From Basidiobolus heterosporus B8920 (Eukaryota > Basidiobolomycota > Basidiobolomycetes > Basidiobolales > Basidiobolaceae): a stretch of 16,798 nt of DNA. The notes under the pieces were generated by a model. It had not been told where the DNA came from and ran no database searches. It saw only the letters and a list, made by a program, of their open reading frames with translations. The DNA is taken from the NCBI GenBank assembly GCA_000697455.1, contig JNET01032145.1:1-16798 (forward strand). Reading direction: 5' to 3'. A program made the translations under genes and the position numbers. Of the stretch, positions 8,805 through 16,798 are shown piece after piece; the stretch's first letter is position 1; every line of letters begins with the position of its first letter.

Positions 8805-9082
8805 AAACAGTGATTAAAGAAGTCACGAGCTCATTCACACTTCGATAGCTTGGTGAAATGGGGAAGTATGCTTCAATGAGGATCGACCATTTTTAATTGG
8901 GCACGTTTAGCAGTATCCATATTTATCGATGTACTAGTGAATTTTAGAAATCAGGTTAAATATTTAGTCCGTAAATAAATGAGTTGACATTGGATTTTTT
9001 TCTATGGAACAAATAAATCCAGCCTTGCTCATAATACCAATAAACGTTGATCCTTGTATCCAACGTAGAGCGAGACGAGTCA

Positions 9083-9612
9083 ATGAAGGGGGACAAACAC
9101 AATCTAAATGGGGTTCCAATATTGGTGACTGAGAATGTGGATGAATACCGAAGATTAATGAGAGAAACCCTGAAACCGGACGATGTAGTTTTGGAATTAG
9201 GCTCAGCGCAGGGCGTAAGTGCCTCAATCATGAGCAAGTACTGCAAAGAGGTGACTATTATATAATCTACATATTACCTTTATACTTCTGGTACTGATTT
9301 AAAGAGTATCGAATCAATTAGGTCGTTGGGGTAGACAAATCCTTACTTCAGCACTCAGCTTCGGTGGAACGCTTTCCTGCTTCGGAGTACCCAAATCTAA
9401 CTTACGTTGTGTTAGACGCCTTTGATGTCTCTGGAGTCCGTAAACTTAACAAGAAATTTAACAAGATATTCATCGATATTTCAGGAAATAGATGCATAGG
9501 TGATGTAACGGAAATCATAGAAAGATATGAAAAGGTCTTTGAACCAGAGATTTTTGTTGTGAAATGCTATCCACTTAAGAGGCTCCTCAATCAATGTACA
9601 CCCTATCCTTGA
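9083..9612 (+). CDS. Small class I SAM-dependent methyltransferase, unknown substrate
   Basis: Exons 9083-9250 and 9322-9612, 152 residues. The intron (GTGACT to AATTAG) has a less usual donor, but removal joins KYCKE to VVGVDKS, exactly as expected for the Rossmann fold. SAM-binding motif I is ELGSAQG (38-44), the acidic residue at the end of strand 2 is D61 in GVDKS, VLDAFD (87-91) follows, and FIDISGNR (106-113) is a strongly conserved-looking motif; VFEPEIFVVKCY (128-139) forms a late strand. The pattern resembles a family of uncharacterised FtsJ-like or generic methyltransferase proteins known from plants and protists; I cannot name the substrate. The start is uncertain: the frame stays open upstream to 9047 without another ATG, and the ATG context is weak. 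It converges with the multicopper oxidase gene, leaving only 77 bases between stop codons. Confidence 0.72.
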
Positions 9613-9689
9613 CACATGTTTATTGTAAAGAGAAGAATAACGGACGATATAATGAGGTTGAATGAATAATATACTATAATGTTGTATAT

Positions 9690-11324
9690 TTAATTGCTGT
9701 ATGATGCCAGTTCCTCAACTCCAGTCTCAAATACTGTTTGCATGCCTTGAATCATGTGTGAAGTGATATGGCAATGAAACAACCAAACCCCAGGATTATC
9801 TGCGACAAACCTAATGACTCGATAACCACATGGGTTCCCATATTCACCAGTACCAGGCTGCCCATAAACGTTCACCACATCTCTGAATACGGGATTCACG
9901 ATCTCTTGAACACTGGTCTCTGGGTTGTATTTGCCATAGCCTCCTCCAAGATCATAAACTGAGTGCCCGTGCAGGTGAAATGGGTGAGTTATACACGCTT
10001 TGCTTTCATTCTGATAGGTGTTTTGAATCACCACTTGGATCACCTCTCCATGACGGATAGGGTAAGATTCTCGTGTCAAATCATACCCTCCGTTAGCAAT
10101 AGCGCCTTCATAGGCCGGTCGGTTTGATCTTTTGCCAGCGTACAGCGCCTGCAACATATTTCCTCGAGACATTTGGTTAGATACGCCGTTCAAGTAGGAT
10201 TTCGCTTCCGTTTCGCGAATCTCAATCAGAATCTCCCTGTCAAAATACCTGGGAAATGGCATTTCGCTATGGCTAGGAGATCCAGGTAGAGGTTTGTAGA
10301 GCTCGAATTCTTCAAGAAACGTTAGTCTGCGCATCACTGGCGCGTGCACTACGGGGTTGAGTGCCCTGGTATTGGGTTTAGATGCACCCGAGTAATGTAG
10401 GATTCCTAGACCGTTGTTCAGTGCTGGAGATGGCTCCATTATTTCGGACTTCATGTAGAAATTGCCTGATTGCTGGTTAGCATGAATCAACACTGAATAT
10501 CTTTGTCCTGGCGATATTTGTAAATGATTAGCTGGATTGGCTACGACGTAAGAACCATCTGCCTCTATGACTGTCAAAGGATGGCCCTCGATGGCGAAAG
10601 AAAGATGCCGGTTTAAAGAGGAGTTGATGATCCGAAACCTGTATGTCTTGCCGGGATCGACTACGACCACTTCTCTTTCACAGGAATCATCACATTTGAC
10701 CCCTGGCTCAGTACAGTTCCACTTGGCGAAGGTTTTCCCATTGATTGTCAAAGAGTTAGGATCACCAATTGGAACCAGCTTTGGGATTCCTAACAGTCCG
10801 TTTGTGATCTCTTGGTCACTTCTATGGAATACGTCAGCAAGCATTAGGATCTTTTCTTCATCATAGTCGTAGGGTAGTTTTACATCCTCGGACTCGTGGA
10901 TGATCAGAGCCCCTTGGGCAGTAGAAGCAGCGGTGTTGGTATGAGCGTGATAGAAGTAAGTCCCTGCTTGCTCTCCAATATTGATGACATGGCGATAACT
11001 ACCACCGGGAGCAATGGGTGCTTGGGTAACGTATGGGACACCGTCGGAAAATGGAGTTCCTTTTTGGACAATGCCATGAAAATGTAAGGAGAACTCAGTT
11101 TCTTTCATCGAGTTCTTGACATTAACAATCAGTTGGTCTCCACTATTCACGTGAATTTCCGGGCCAGGGGACATCCCATTTATTAGTACACTGGGTCGAG
11201 AGAAACAATCAGTACTAAAATCCTCCAGAGTGACATTGAAGTTATATCTGACGATCTTTGCCAATGATCGGTTAAGACTGCAGATAAGAAGTAGAAGGAT
11301 GCAAAAAAAGAAATCGATGTTCAT
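9690..11324 (-). CDS. Secreted multicopper oxidase (laccase/ascorbate-oxidase type)
   Basis: One intronless frame of 544 residues from the ATG at 11324-11322. It starts with a signal peptide (MNIDFFFCILLLLICSLNRSLA). All four copper-ligand motifs are present: HFHG (H81, H83), YHAH (H126, H128), HPFHLHGH (H447, H450, H452) and HCHITSHMIQGM (H517, C518, H519, H523). The axial position ten residues after C518 is Met528, as in ascorbate oxidase and low-potential blue-copper sites, rather than Leu or Phe. The three cupredoxin domains span roughly 24-145, 155-315 and 370-535. The enzyme should oxidise a phenolic, metal or similar substrate outside the cell and reduce oxygen to water; the substrate cannot be read from sequence. 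There is no C-terminal membrane span, which argues against a Fet3-type ferroxidase. The gene has a TATA box at 11363-11370. Absence of introns contrasts with its neighbours. Confidence 0.93.
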   Translation of the reverse strand: MNIDFFFCILLLLICSLNRSLAKIVRYNFNVTLEDFSTDCFSRPSVLINGMSPGPEIHVNSGDQLIVNVKNSMKETEFSLHFHGIVQKGTPFSDGVPYVTQAPIAPGGSYRHVINIGEQAGTYFYHAHTNTAASTAQGALIIHESEDVKLPYDYDEEKILMLADVFHRSDQEITNGLLGIPKLVPIGDPNSLTINGKTFAKWNCTEPGVKCDDSCEREVVVVDPGKTYRFRIINSSLNRHLSFAIEGHPLTVIEADGSYVVANPANHLQISPGQRYSVLIHANQQSGNFYMKSEIMEPSPALNNGLGILHYSGASKPNTRALNPVVHAPVMRRLTFLEEFELYKPLPGSPSHSEMPFPRYFDREILIEIRETEAKSYLNGVSNQMSRGNMLQALYAGKRSNRPAYEGAIANGGYDLTRESYPIRHGEVIQVVIQNTYQNESKACITHPFHLHGHSVYDLGGGYGKYNPETSVQEIVNPVFRDVVNVYGQPGTGEYGNPCGYRVIRFVADNPGVWLFHCHITSHMIQGMQTVFETGVEELASYSN

Positions 11325-11362
11325 GATCACTGTCAGTAAAAACTGTGAGATCCCATTGAAGG

Positions 11363-11370
11363 TTTAAATA
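11363..11370 (-). promoter_or_regulatory. TATA-like box of the multicopper oxidase gene
   Basis: The minus strand reads TATTTAAA 39-46 bases upstream of the oxidase ATG at 11324. The spacing matches the TATA placement at the secreted-protein gene. Confidence 0.45.
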
Positions 11371-11815
11371 CTTTTCTTTAGTCCACTGTGCAGCAAAAGT
11401 CCCTCAGTTAAACCAGGTAGGGGGCAACTGGTACTGATGGAATTGAAGTAGAGTTAGGCAATTCGAAGCAATGCTAGCTGAGTGACAAGTCTTTCGCATG
11501 GATCACTCCGTGTAGAGCCTACCATGAAAACGATGTCTTCCCTCAGCGCATAAGTGGTTGAAATACTTTATAGCAGTGCCAGTTGCATGGCCACATCAAA
11601 TTCAGCAAGCGATATTTCTACAAATAGGGTTTCCTGTCTGCCGGAAAACGTGGCGTTGATTTATCCAACATGGATTTGTAATATTTACAGAATTATGTAA
11701 ATATTGTAGTTCGTATCGCAAATTCAGGGGAAATCAAGTAAAATCACTAGTTGTCTATTCATGCCAATTCAACTGCTATCTTTAGTTATTTGCTCTTTAT
11801 TGTATCAGTCTGAAT
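11371..11815. other. Shared divergent promoter region
   Basis: 445 bases between the oxidase (minus) and UBLCP1 (plus). AT-rich towards the UBLCP1 side. No gene, repeat or recognisable operator is evident. Confidence 0.45.
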
Positions 11816-13442
11816 ATGAGTAGTAATAGCATAGGCGTTGACTTGGAAACATCGAAAAAGAGAAGTCTTAATATGACAGCCACTTGGAAAGGTACCAAGC
11901 TGCCTATCGAATTGTCCACAGAAGATACAGTTGGAAATCTAAAGGATAAGCTTGCTGATCTAACCCAAGTAAAGCCAAAACGCCAGAAGATCATTGGGCT
12001 GGTCAAAGGAAAACTTCCTGTAAGACACAGTTCTTTCTTTTTCTTTAGGGGTTTTATTTAAAAAAGTTTATTTTAAGTTGGATGACATCGTACTTGGTTC
12101 ACTACAACTCAAAGAAAACCATACTTTCATAATGATGGGTAAACACCTTATTTTCTATGAGTGAACATCAGCTTTCTAGCTTCGAGGCTTAATTGCTTTC
12201 TATTAGGCACTCCTGAAGAAAATATCCTCAAAGAAGCCAGCGAATTGGATCTTCCTGAGGTTGTCAATGATCTTGACTATGATTACATACCGGAAGATGA
12301 TGATACATACAGGAATGACAAAGAAAATAAGGCCAAACTAATGGAAACCATCGCGAAGGTATCTGCTATTTGTGAATATGGATAGTCTTTTGAAGCTGTG
12401 TTAATCAAGTATTAGGCCAAAATTCCTCTATTGAATCCTCTACGTCAAGGTTATTCAGAGTTGATACCTCAGAAGGCAAGACAACAAAATAACTTTCATT
12501 CATGCTCTTGTAGATAAGAAGCTCCTGGTACTAGATCTAGGTAAGATACAAAGCATAGCATACCCGATCACTTTTCTCTATGTTCTAATATTCCACCTCA
12601 ACCATGTTTTTTAGACTACACCCTCTTCGACTGTAAAACGCCAGCAAACCATATAAGCGAATTGATGAGACCAGGCCTTCATGAATTCTTAGTAAGCCCT
12701 AGAATGAACTCTTGACGGAGTTGGTGAGATCACTAACTTTATGACCTAATACCAGGCTACGGTGTATGAGTGTTACGACATTATGATTTGGAGTCAAACA
12801 TCCTGGAGAACCCTGGTAAGCCAATTACATTTGTCAAGTAGTAGCCAACCATGATGGTAACTCTCCTATTCACTAAAGGAAATGAAGGTGACGGAGCTCG
12901 GAATTTTAACCCATTCAGAATATAAGATTGCTGCAGGTAGGTTTTGAGGTTTACTTGACGAGCCTATTCTCATCGCTAACCAGCACCTTCAAGTGATTGA
13001 TATCTCTTGCATGTTTTCTATCACGACAAGACGCCCAGACGGTACGCCGTCTAAACATCAAGTGAAAGCACTTGACATACTCTGGTCCAAGTTTCCTGAA
13101 CGATTCTCTGCCTCCAATACTATTCACATTGATGACTTGGGAAGAAACTTCGCCATGAACCCAGCAAGCGTAAGACTTACTGTCGCAGCTTCTTGAGCTA
13201 CTCTAACGCCTACTAATTTACTAGGGACTTAAAATATCTGCTTTCAAAAATGGACCAGTGTCCAGAGCCACCGATCGAGAATTGTATCCATTGGCAAAAT
13301 ATCTGATTCTGATTTACGAAGTGAAAGATTTTCGCAAGTTAAATCATAAAGTAGGTGGCTTTGGAATGTTCCTTTCACGATGTTAACGCTGACCTCAATT
13401 CAATTATAGAAGTGGAAAAGCTACCCGGGAGTTCGTGAATGA
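11816..13442 (+). CDS. UBLCP1: UBLCP1: ubiquitin-like-domain proteasome phosphatase
   Basis: Exons 11816-12019, 12078-12138, 12207-12358, 12416-12449, 12514-12540, 12615-12691, 12756-12815, 12879-12936, 12994-13169, 13225-13350, 13410-13442; 335 residues (human UBLCP1 has 318). All introns are GT-AG, 57-73 bases. The N-terminal ubiquitin-like domain covers about 20-90 (TVGNLKDKLADLT, KPKRQKIIGL). An acidic linker follows (VVNDLDYDYIPEDDD). The FCP1/HAD phosphatase domain has the catalytic DxDxT as D158-L-D160-Y-T162 in LVLDLDYTLFD, LMRPGLHEFL, YDIMIWSQT and the late acidic motif IDDLGRNFAMNP (D271, D272). The family dephosphorylates the 26S proteasome in the nucleus, binding it through the ubiquitin-like domain, and lowers its activity; activity on the RNA polymerase II CTD is seen in vitro. 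Exon-by-exon agreement with the human protein makes this assignment firm. The gene ends 162 bases from the stop codon of the convergent desaturase gene. Confidence 0.95.
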
Positions 13443-13566
13443 GCTTAGCAATATATCACTTGGCCCCACCCTTCATCTGAACAATCCACAACTCACAACC
13501 TACAATCCACCCTAATAACATTGAACAAGTATAGATAAATATATAAAACTGTATTGAATGAAATTG

Positions 13567-13572
13567 TTTATT
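13567..13572 (-). terminator. Polyadenylation signal of the desaturase gene
   Basis: The minus strand reads AATAAA about 33 bases after the desaturase stop codon (13607-13605), a usual distance for 3'-end formation. Confidence 0.5.
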
Positions 13573-13604
13573 CACAGAAAGTGTAGTTACATTTGAGAGT
13601 GGAA

Positions 13605-14902
13605 TTATTTACGGATAGTACCTACACGCATGGTTGTCAGCAAGTTTCTAGCACCATTACTATGGTCATACACACCACCAGTAAAGGCGTCGGTGCAATC
13701 TTTGCCAATATACGATTTGATCAGAGCCTTTCCACCAGGGTGATCTTGAATAAAGTCAGACACATCATGAATGAAGCCGTCCATGATGACCCATTTGCAG
13801 TTATCCATAGTAACCCGTTGCTGGAATTGCTTTTGGGTGTAGGTGGGAAGCTCATCTACTGTCTTACCCCAGTCGAGTGTCTTCTTGATGGCATGGATCT
13901 TCTTCTCTTGCATATGAACATATCCTTTAACGATCTCGTTAGTGGGGAACCGTTTCAAGTCGTAGGTCAGTCCAAATAAGGAAAGTAGGCGAATGGACCA
14001 CTTAGTGGGATCGTACTGATAGTACCGGATGGCGTTCCGATAGTCGCCTGGGAATTCATGATGGAAATTGTGGTAGCCCTCACCAAGAGTAACAAAGGCT
14101 GTGATAATATGATCACGTGGGGTGTGTTTGTCATCATAGGTGAACTCTCCAATGTAATGAGCTAAGCTATTGACACAGAAGGTGGCATGATGAACGAACA
14201 CTAAGCGAGCAATGGCGGAGTAGAAAAATCCACCTTGCCAGTCGCCCCAACCCAAACCAGGAACCAATGTGGGAAAGATAAAGCCCATAAACACCGCAAA
14301 CTGGACATAAAACTTGTGCTGGAAGGCTACGACTGGATCCTTCTTCAAATCGGAAGTATCAGCATAGCCGATCTTTCCAGGCTCAGGCTTCATAAGTAAC
14401 CAGCCTAGATGAGAGTACCAAAGGCCTTTTTTTGCGTCGTAAGGATCCTATAAAAGAGTTAGTCATGTGGAGTTGATCTTGGAGGAGGAGTATACACACC
14501 TTATCGGTATCCACATATCGGTGATGTGCACGGTGACCACGGCTCCACCACTGAATGGAACCTTGAACCGCGGCGGCTCCGGCAAAAGAAAGCAAGATTT
14601 GAACCGGAAGTACGGCAGAGTAAGATTTATGGGACCATAAGCGATGATAGCCTGTAAACAATGAGTAAGATTATGTGCATATTACGAAGAGAGTACACAA
14701 GAGACTCACCTCCAGTGATACCAAACGCTGAGATATAGTAGTAGAACAAAGTCCAAAGAAGAGTCTTGGTTTGTAGCGAAACATTTAAGAAACCATAGAG
14801 TGCAATAAGAGGGGTAGAGATCAACAGGATGCAATGAACTTTATGAAGACGGTCCCACAAAGGACGCTTTTCCCATGGAATGCTTCCGACTTTCACTGTC
14901 AT
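13605..14902 (-). CDS. OLE1: Delta-9 acyl-CoA desaturase with C-terminal cytochrome b5
   Basis: Exons (minus): 14902-14710, 14651-14500, 14447-13605; 395 residues. It makes oleic and palmitoleic acids from saturated acyl-CoA in the ER membrane. The conserved start IPWEKRPLWDRLHKVHC is followed by membrane spans (ILLISTPLIALYGFL, TLLWTLFYYYISAF). The three di-iron histidine boxes are HRLWSH (67-72), HRAHH (104-108) and HNFHH (241-245). The cytochrome b5 domain fills about 318-390, with heme ligands in HPGG (H351) and near H377; this fused electron donor is a hallmark of fungal OLE1. Introns are 14709-14652 (GTGAGT) and 14499-14448 (GTGTGT, branch TGACTAAC). The start is set by an ATG in good context (ACAATGAC); the N-terminus is shorter than in yeast Ole1 but like that of zygomycete enzymes. 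A TATA box lies 56-62 bases upstream. Confidence 0.95.
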
Positions 14903-14957
14903 TGTTAAGAACAAGCAGCGATGATTGCTGGACTCAGCATTGAGTTCAAGCGGATTG

Positions 14958-14964
14958 TTATATA
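14958..14964 (-). promoter_or_regulatory. TATA box of the desaturase gene
   Basis: The minus strand reads TATATAA 56-62 bases before the ATG at 14902, implying a 5' UTR of roughly 25-35 bases. Its position confirms that no coding exon is likely further upstream. Confidence 0.55.
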
Positions 14965-15700
14965 GGCGATATGCATGAGCCATGACCCAATAGAATCCGA
15001 GAATGAAAACAGAGGAATGTAAACGTATTCTAAACCTCCAAAAAAGGGTGCAGAGTAGTGAGTAGGATGTATGTATATATGCTACACTATCTGTATTATC
15101 TGCACTTAAAAGCCAGTATTTCATTGGTTTGGAATCGGGATAGGACTTTAAATGAATCTAGAATCCAAGGAAAACCTGTCAAGAGTCGCCTTTGTTACTC
15201 GTTGAAAACTGACCTAAACGCATAACTCCACACAATTAAATAAAAGAACGCTCTAGCTGCTAATTAAACTGTTGCTTAAACGTGGCAATATTTCCTCCAG
15301 GCTACGTGTTGAAACGATTCAAATGGTTCAAATGCAATCTAGGCCAAACAATGATCGAATATTGGGTGAAAGACTGGTTGAAAATCTGATAGCGCATCTA
15401 ATAATAGTATAGAGGCTTCCCAAAATGGCAACCATGTTTGTTATCTCAGCCGTTGTGGTAGTGGCTTCTATCAATTGGTCAGTATCACAGGTGTGATCAA
15501 AATAGAATGCGATAATTGGTGGTCAGAAAGTAGTCACTTGATGGATAACTTTTCAACTGTCCTGCATACTTTTGAGGGTTAGCCTAACCCAATCTTCACC
15601 AAACTTACGAGACCCTTGGATAGTTTAGCACCTAATTATTCATGTCCTACTCATAACATTCCCATGCAAATATCATCCTATCCAAAATCTACATGAGGGC
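14965..15700. other. Desaturase upstream region, no confident gene
   Basis: Open frame on the minus strand continues upstream of the desaturase ATG but lacks desaturase-like sequence and is crossed by the TATA box. On the plus strand an ATG at 15425 in a strong context opens a 23-codon hydrophobic frame (MATMFVISAVVVVASINW) that resembles a signal peptide, with a possible donor near 15480, but no continuing exon could be supported. Confidence 0.4.
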
Positions 15701-16057
15701 TTTGCTCAAAAGAGAAAATCTCAATTTTTTACACAGTAAGTAGGAACCATATACTTTAGTTCAGTTAACTTGAATATACTTACTTAATATTAGAGTTAGA
15801 CAGCTTAGCAACAAAACAACTTAGACTAAGTTGTCTTCGTGCAATGTTAGCAAGGACTAAGTAAGATGAGCAAACAAGGATTAGCAAACTTTGAATATTA
15901 CATTAAGTATTTATGGAAGTATGCTGGTTTAGCACTTAACTATAGATATATTAGTTATATTACTTAGATTTGGTGTGTTGAATATGTTCACATTTAGTTT
16001 AGTACTTAAGTATAATTCAGTATATAGGTTATATTTGTCAAAGTTGGAAATGCATAA
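15701..16057. other. AT-rich stretch with short repeated TTAGTACTTAA-like motifs
   Basis: Strongly AT-rich. Similar short words recur, for example TTTAGCACTTAACTATA and TTTAGTACTTAAGTATA about 75 bases apart, each followed by ATATTAG or ATTCAGTATATAGG and then TTATAT. A 19-base palindrome lies at 15816-15834. No coding frame is seen. It may be an eroded non-coding mobile element, but no clear termini or target-site duplication could be found. Confidence 0.35.
15816..15834. repeat. Perfect 19-base palindrome
   Basis: ACAACTTAG-A-CTAAGTTGT: two 9-base arms complementary around one central base, within the AT-rich stretch. Confidence 0.6.
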
Positions 16058-16080
16058 AATCATTTTGGATTAATTACAAG

Positions 16081-16280
16081 ATTATGTACATGTTGGATTT
16101 ATGGAAAATTCTAAACATGTTCAAATGAGCTGAAACCTTTGAAGCATATTCCTAGAGCCCATCAGAATAGTACGTAATAGTTTCATGATTTATCTCTAAC
16201 TTTATTACAATAAAACATCAGGTTAAAGTACAACACCTTAATATCTAAAGTCACTCCCAATATGACTATTTTCACTTTTA
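16081..16280. repeat. Diverged repeat, copy A
   Basis: Shares an ordered series of words with copy B about 240-250 bases downstream: AAACATG, CAAATGAGCTG, then GCATATTCCTA-AGC, ATAGTA, and at the end AAAGTACAAC followed by CTTAATATCTAAAGT. The words lie in the same order and spacing, so this is a real duplication or two members of a dispersed family, with many substitutions. No coding potential is evident. Confidence 0.6.
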
Positions 16281-16319
16281 ACTGAACATGCATGAGGTAA
16301 ATTAGGTCACATATAAGAT

Positions 16320-16530
16320 GAGGTAAATGTTAAGTTGATGAAGAATCTTAAACATGACCAAATGAGCTGGAACTTTAACAGTATGTTCCTAAAGCTCTCC
16401 GGGATAGTATCAAGTGGGGTTTACCATTTAGCCCTAGCCATAGGTATGCTTACCTTCTCTGATTACAACGAAGTGAAAGTACAACTGCTTAATATCTAAA
16501 GTTAGTATCAACAGTATTTTCATTATATAG
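16320..16530. repeat. Diverged repeat, copy B
   Basis: The second copy, in direct orientation: AAACATGACCAAATGAGCTGG near 16350, AGTATGTTCCTAAAGC, GGGATAGTA, and GAAAGTACAACTGC followed by CTTAATATCTAAAGT at 16488-16502. The distance to copy A rises from 237 bases at the start to 251 at the end, so copy B has a net insertion of about 14 bases (or copy A a deletion). Confidence 0.6.
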
Positions 16531-16798
16531 TACTGACAGAATTATGATCAGGTTCATTGATTAAATTCCTGCAGCCAATCGAATTGCTATCAATACAAAT
16601 ACCCAAAGCTGCTCTAAAGGTATTTTGGGGTCGACAGTTCTCAAGAGAGTATTTCATGGTTTATCGAACATGTGAGAGTATCTCGTGCCAGTTTCCAGAA
16701 TCCAGCTATTCACACAATTTCATTGACATTTTGGGCTTTCTGTATCAAGTTGGATACACATGCAGCTGGGGATGAAAATAGAGCAGTTGAAAGTGGCT
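16531..16798. other. Right edge, less AT-rich, no gene assigned
   Basis: Base composition becomes more balanced after the repeats. A plus-strand open frame (16557-16775) begins at TTG and holds peptides such as PIELLSIQIPKAALKVFW without a recognisable domain. It could be an exon of a gene that runs off the edge or chance. Confidence 0.3.

Noticed and set aside
9004-9082. Earlier ATG at 9004 as methyltransferase start
   Set aside because: It is in another frame and no splice pair was found to join it to the methyltransferase frame.
8956-9246. Minus-strand frames opposite the methyltransferase
   Set aside because: They are shadows of the plus-strand gene, whose motifs and splice pattern are convincing.
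10567-11087. Plus-strand open frames opposite the multicopper oxidase
   Set aside because: Complementary shadows of a gene with all four copper motifs.
15425-15499. Signal-peptide-like short frame starting MATMFVISAVVVV
   Set aside because: Strong ATG context but a stop follows after 23 codons and no second exon could be supported.
1-16798. CRISPR arrays, operons or bacterial origin
   Set aside because: No regularly spaced repeats; genes have spliceosomal introns and separate promoters, so the DNA is eukaryotic.

Overview
The window looks like nuclear DNA of an early-diverging (zygomycete-like) fungus. Genes are split by many short GT-AG introns (46-79 bases) with CTAAC/CTAAT-type branch sites. 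The delta-9 desaturase carries the C-terminal cytochrome b5 domain typical of fungal OLE1. A cobalamin-dependent ribonucleotide reductase is present, an enzyme kept in some early-diverging fungi but, as far as I recall, not in Dikarya. The species cannot be named from sequence alone. All gene models below come from reading reading frames and splice sites by eye.

Layout, left to right: the 5' end of a secreted-protein gene (1-157, minus); a ZFAND2/AIRAP-type AN1 zinc-finger gene (707-1643, minus, seven exons); a short acidic protein of unknown function (2280-2735, minus); a 13-exon gene for an adenosylcobalamin-dependent (class II) ribonucleotide reductase (3205-6664, minus); a 1.4-kb stretch without a confident gene (6665-8080); a mitochondrial-looking J-domain protein (8081-8804, minus); a small SAM-dependent methyltransferase (9083-9612, plus); an intronless secreted multicopper oxidase (9690-11324, minus); UBLCP1, the proteasome-associated phosphatase (11816-13442, plus, 11 exons); the OLE1-type delta-9 fatty-acid desaturase (13605-14902, minus); and about 1.9 kb of AT-rich DNA with two diverged copies of a repeat (14903-16798). 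The genes are independently transcribed housekeeping and accessory genes. No operon or pathway cluster is evident.

The main discovery candidate is the ribonucleotide reductase. Its first exon is one uninterrupted frame that encodes a BED-type zinc finger of the kind found at the N-terminus of hAT transposases, then a basic KKRK-containing linker, then directly the first conserved part of the class II reductase. No methionine lies between the finger and the reductase core, so the reductase cannot start separately without losing conserved sequence. The predicted product is an 888-residue DNA-binding-domain/B12-dependent-reductase fusion. I know of no description of such a fusion. Other points of note are a CaaX box restored at the end of the ZFAND2 protein by three small exons, the lack of introns in the oxidase among intron-rich neighbours, and the shared TATA placement.
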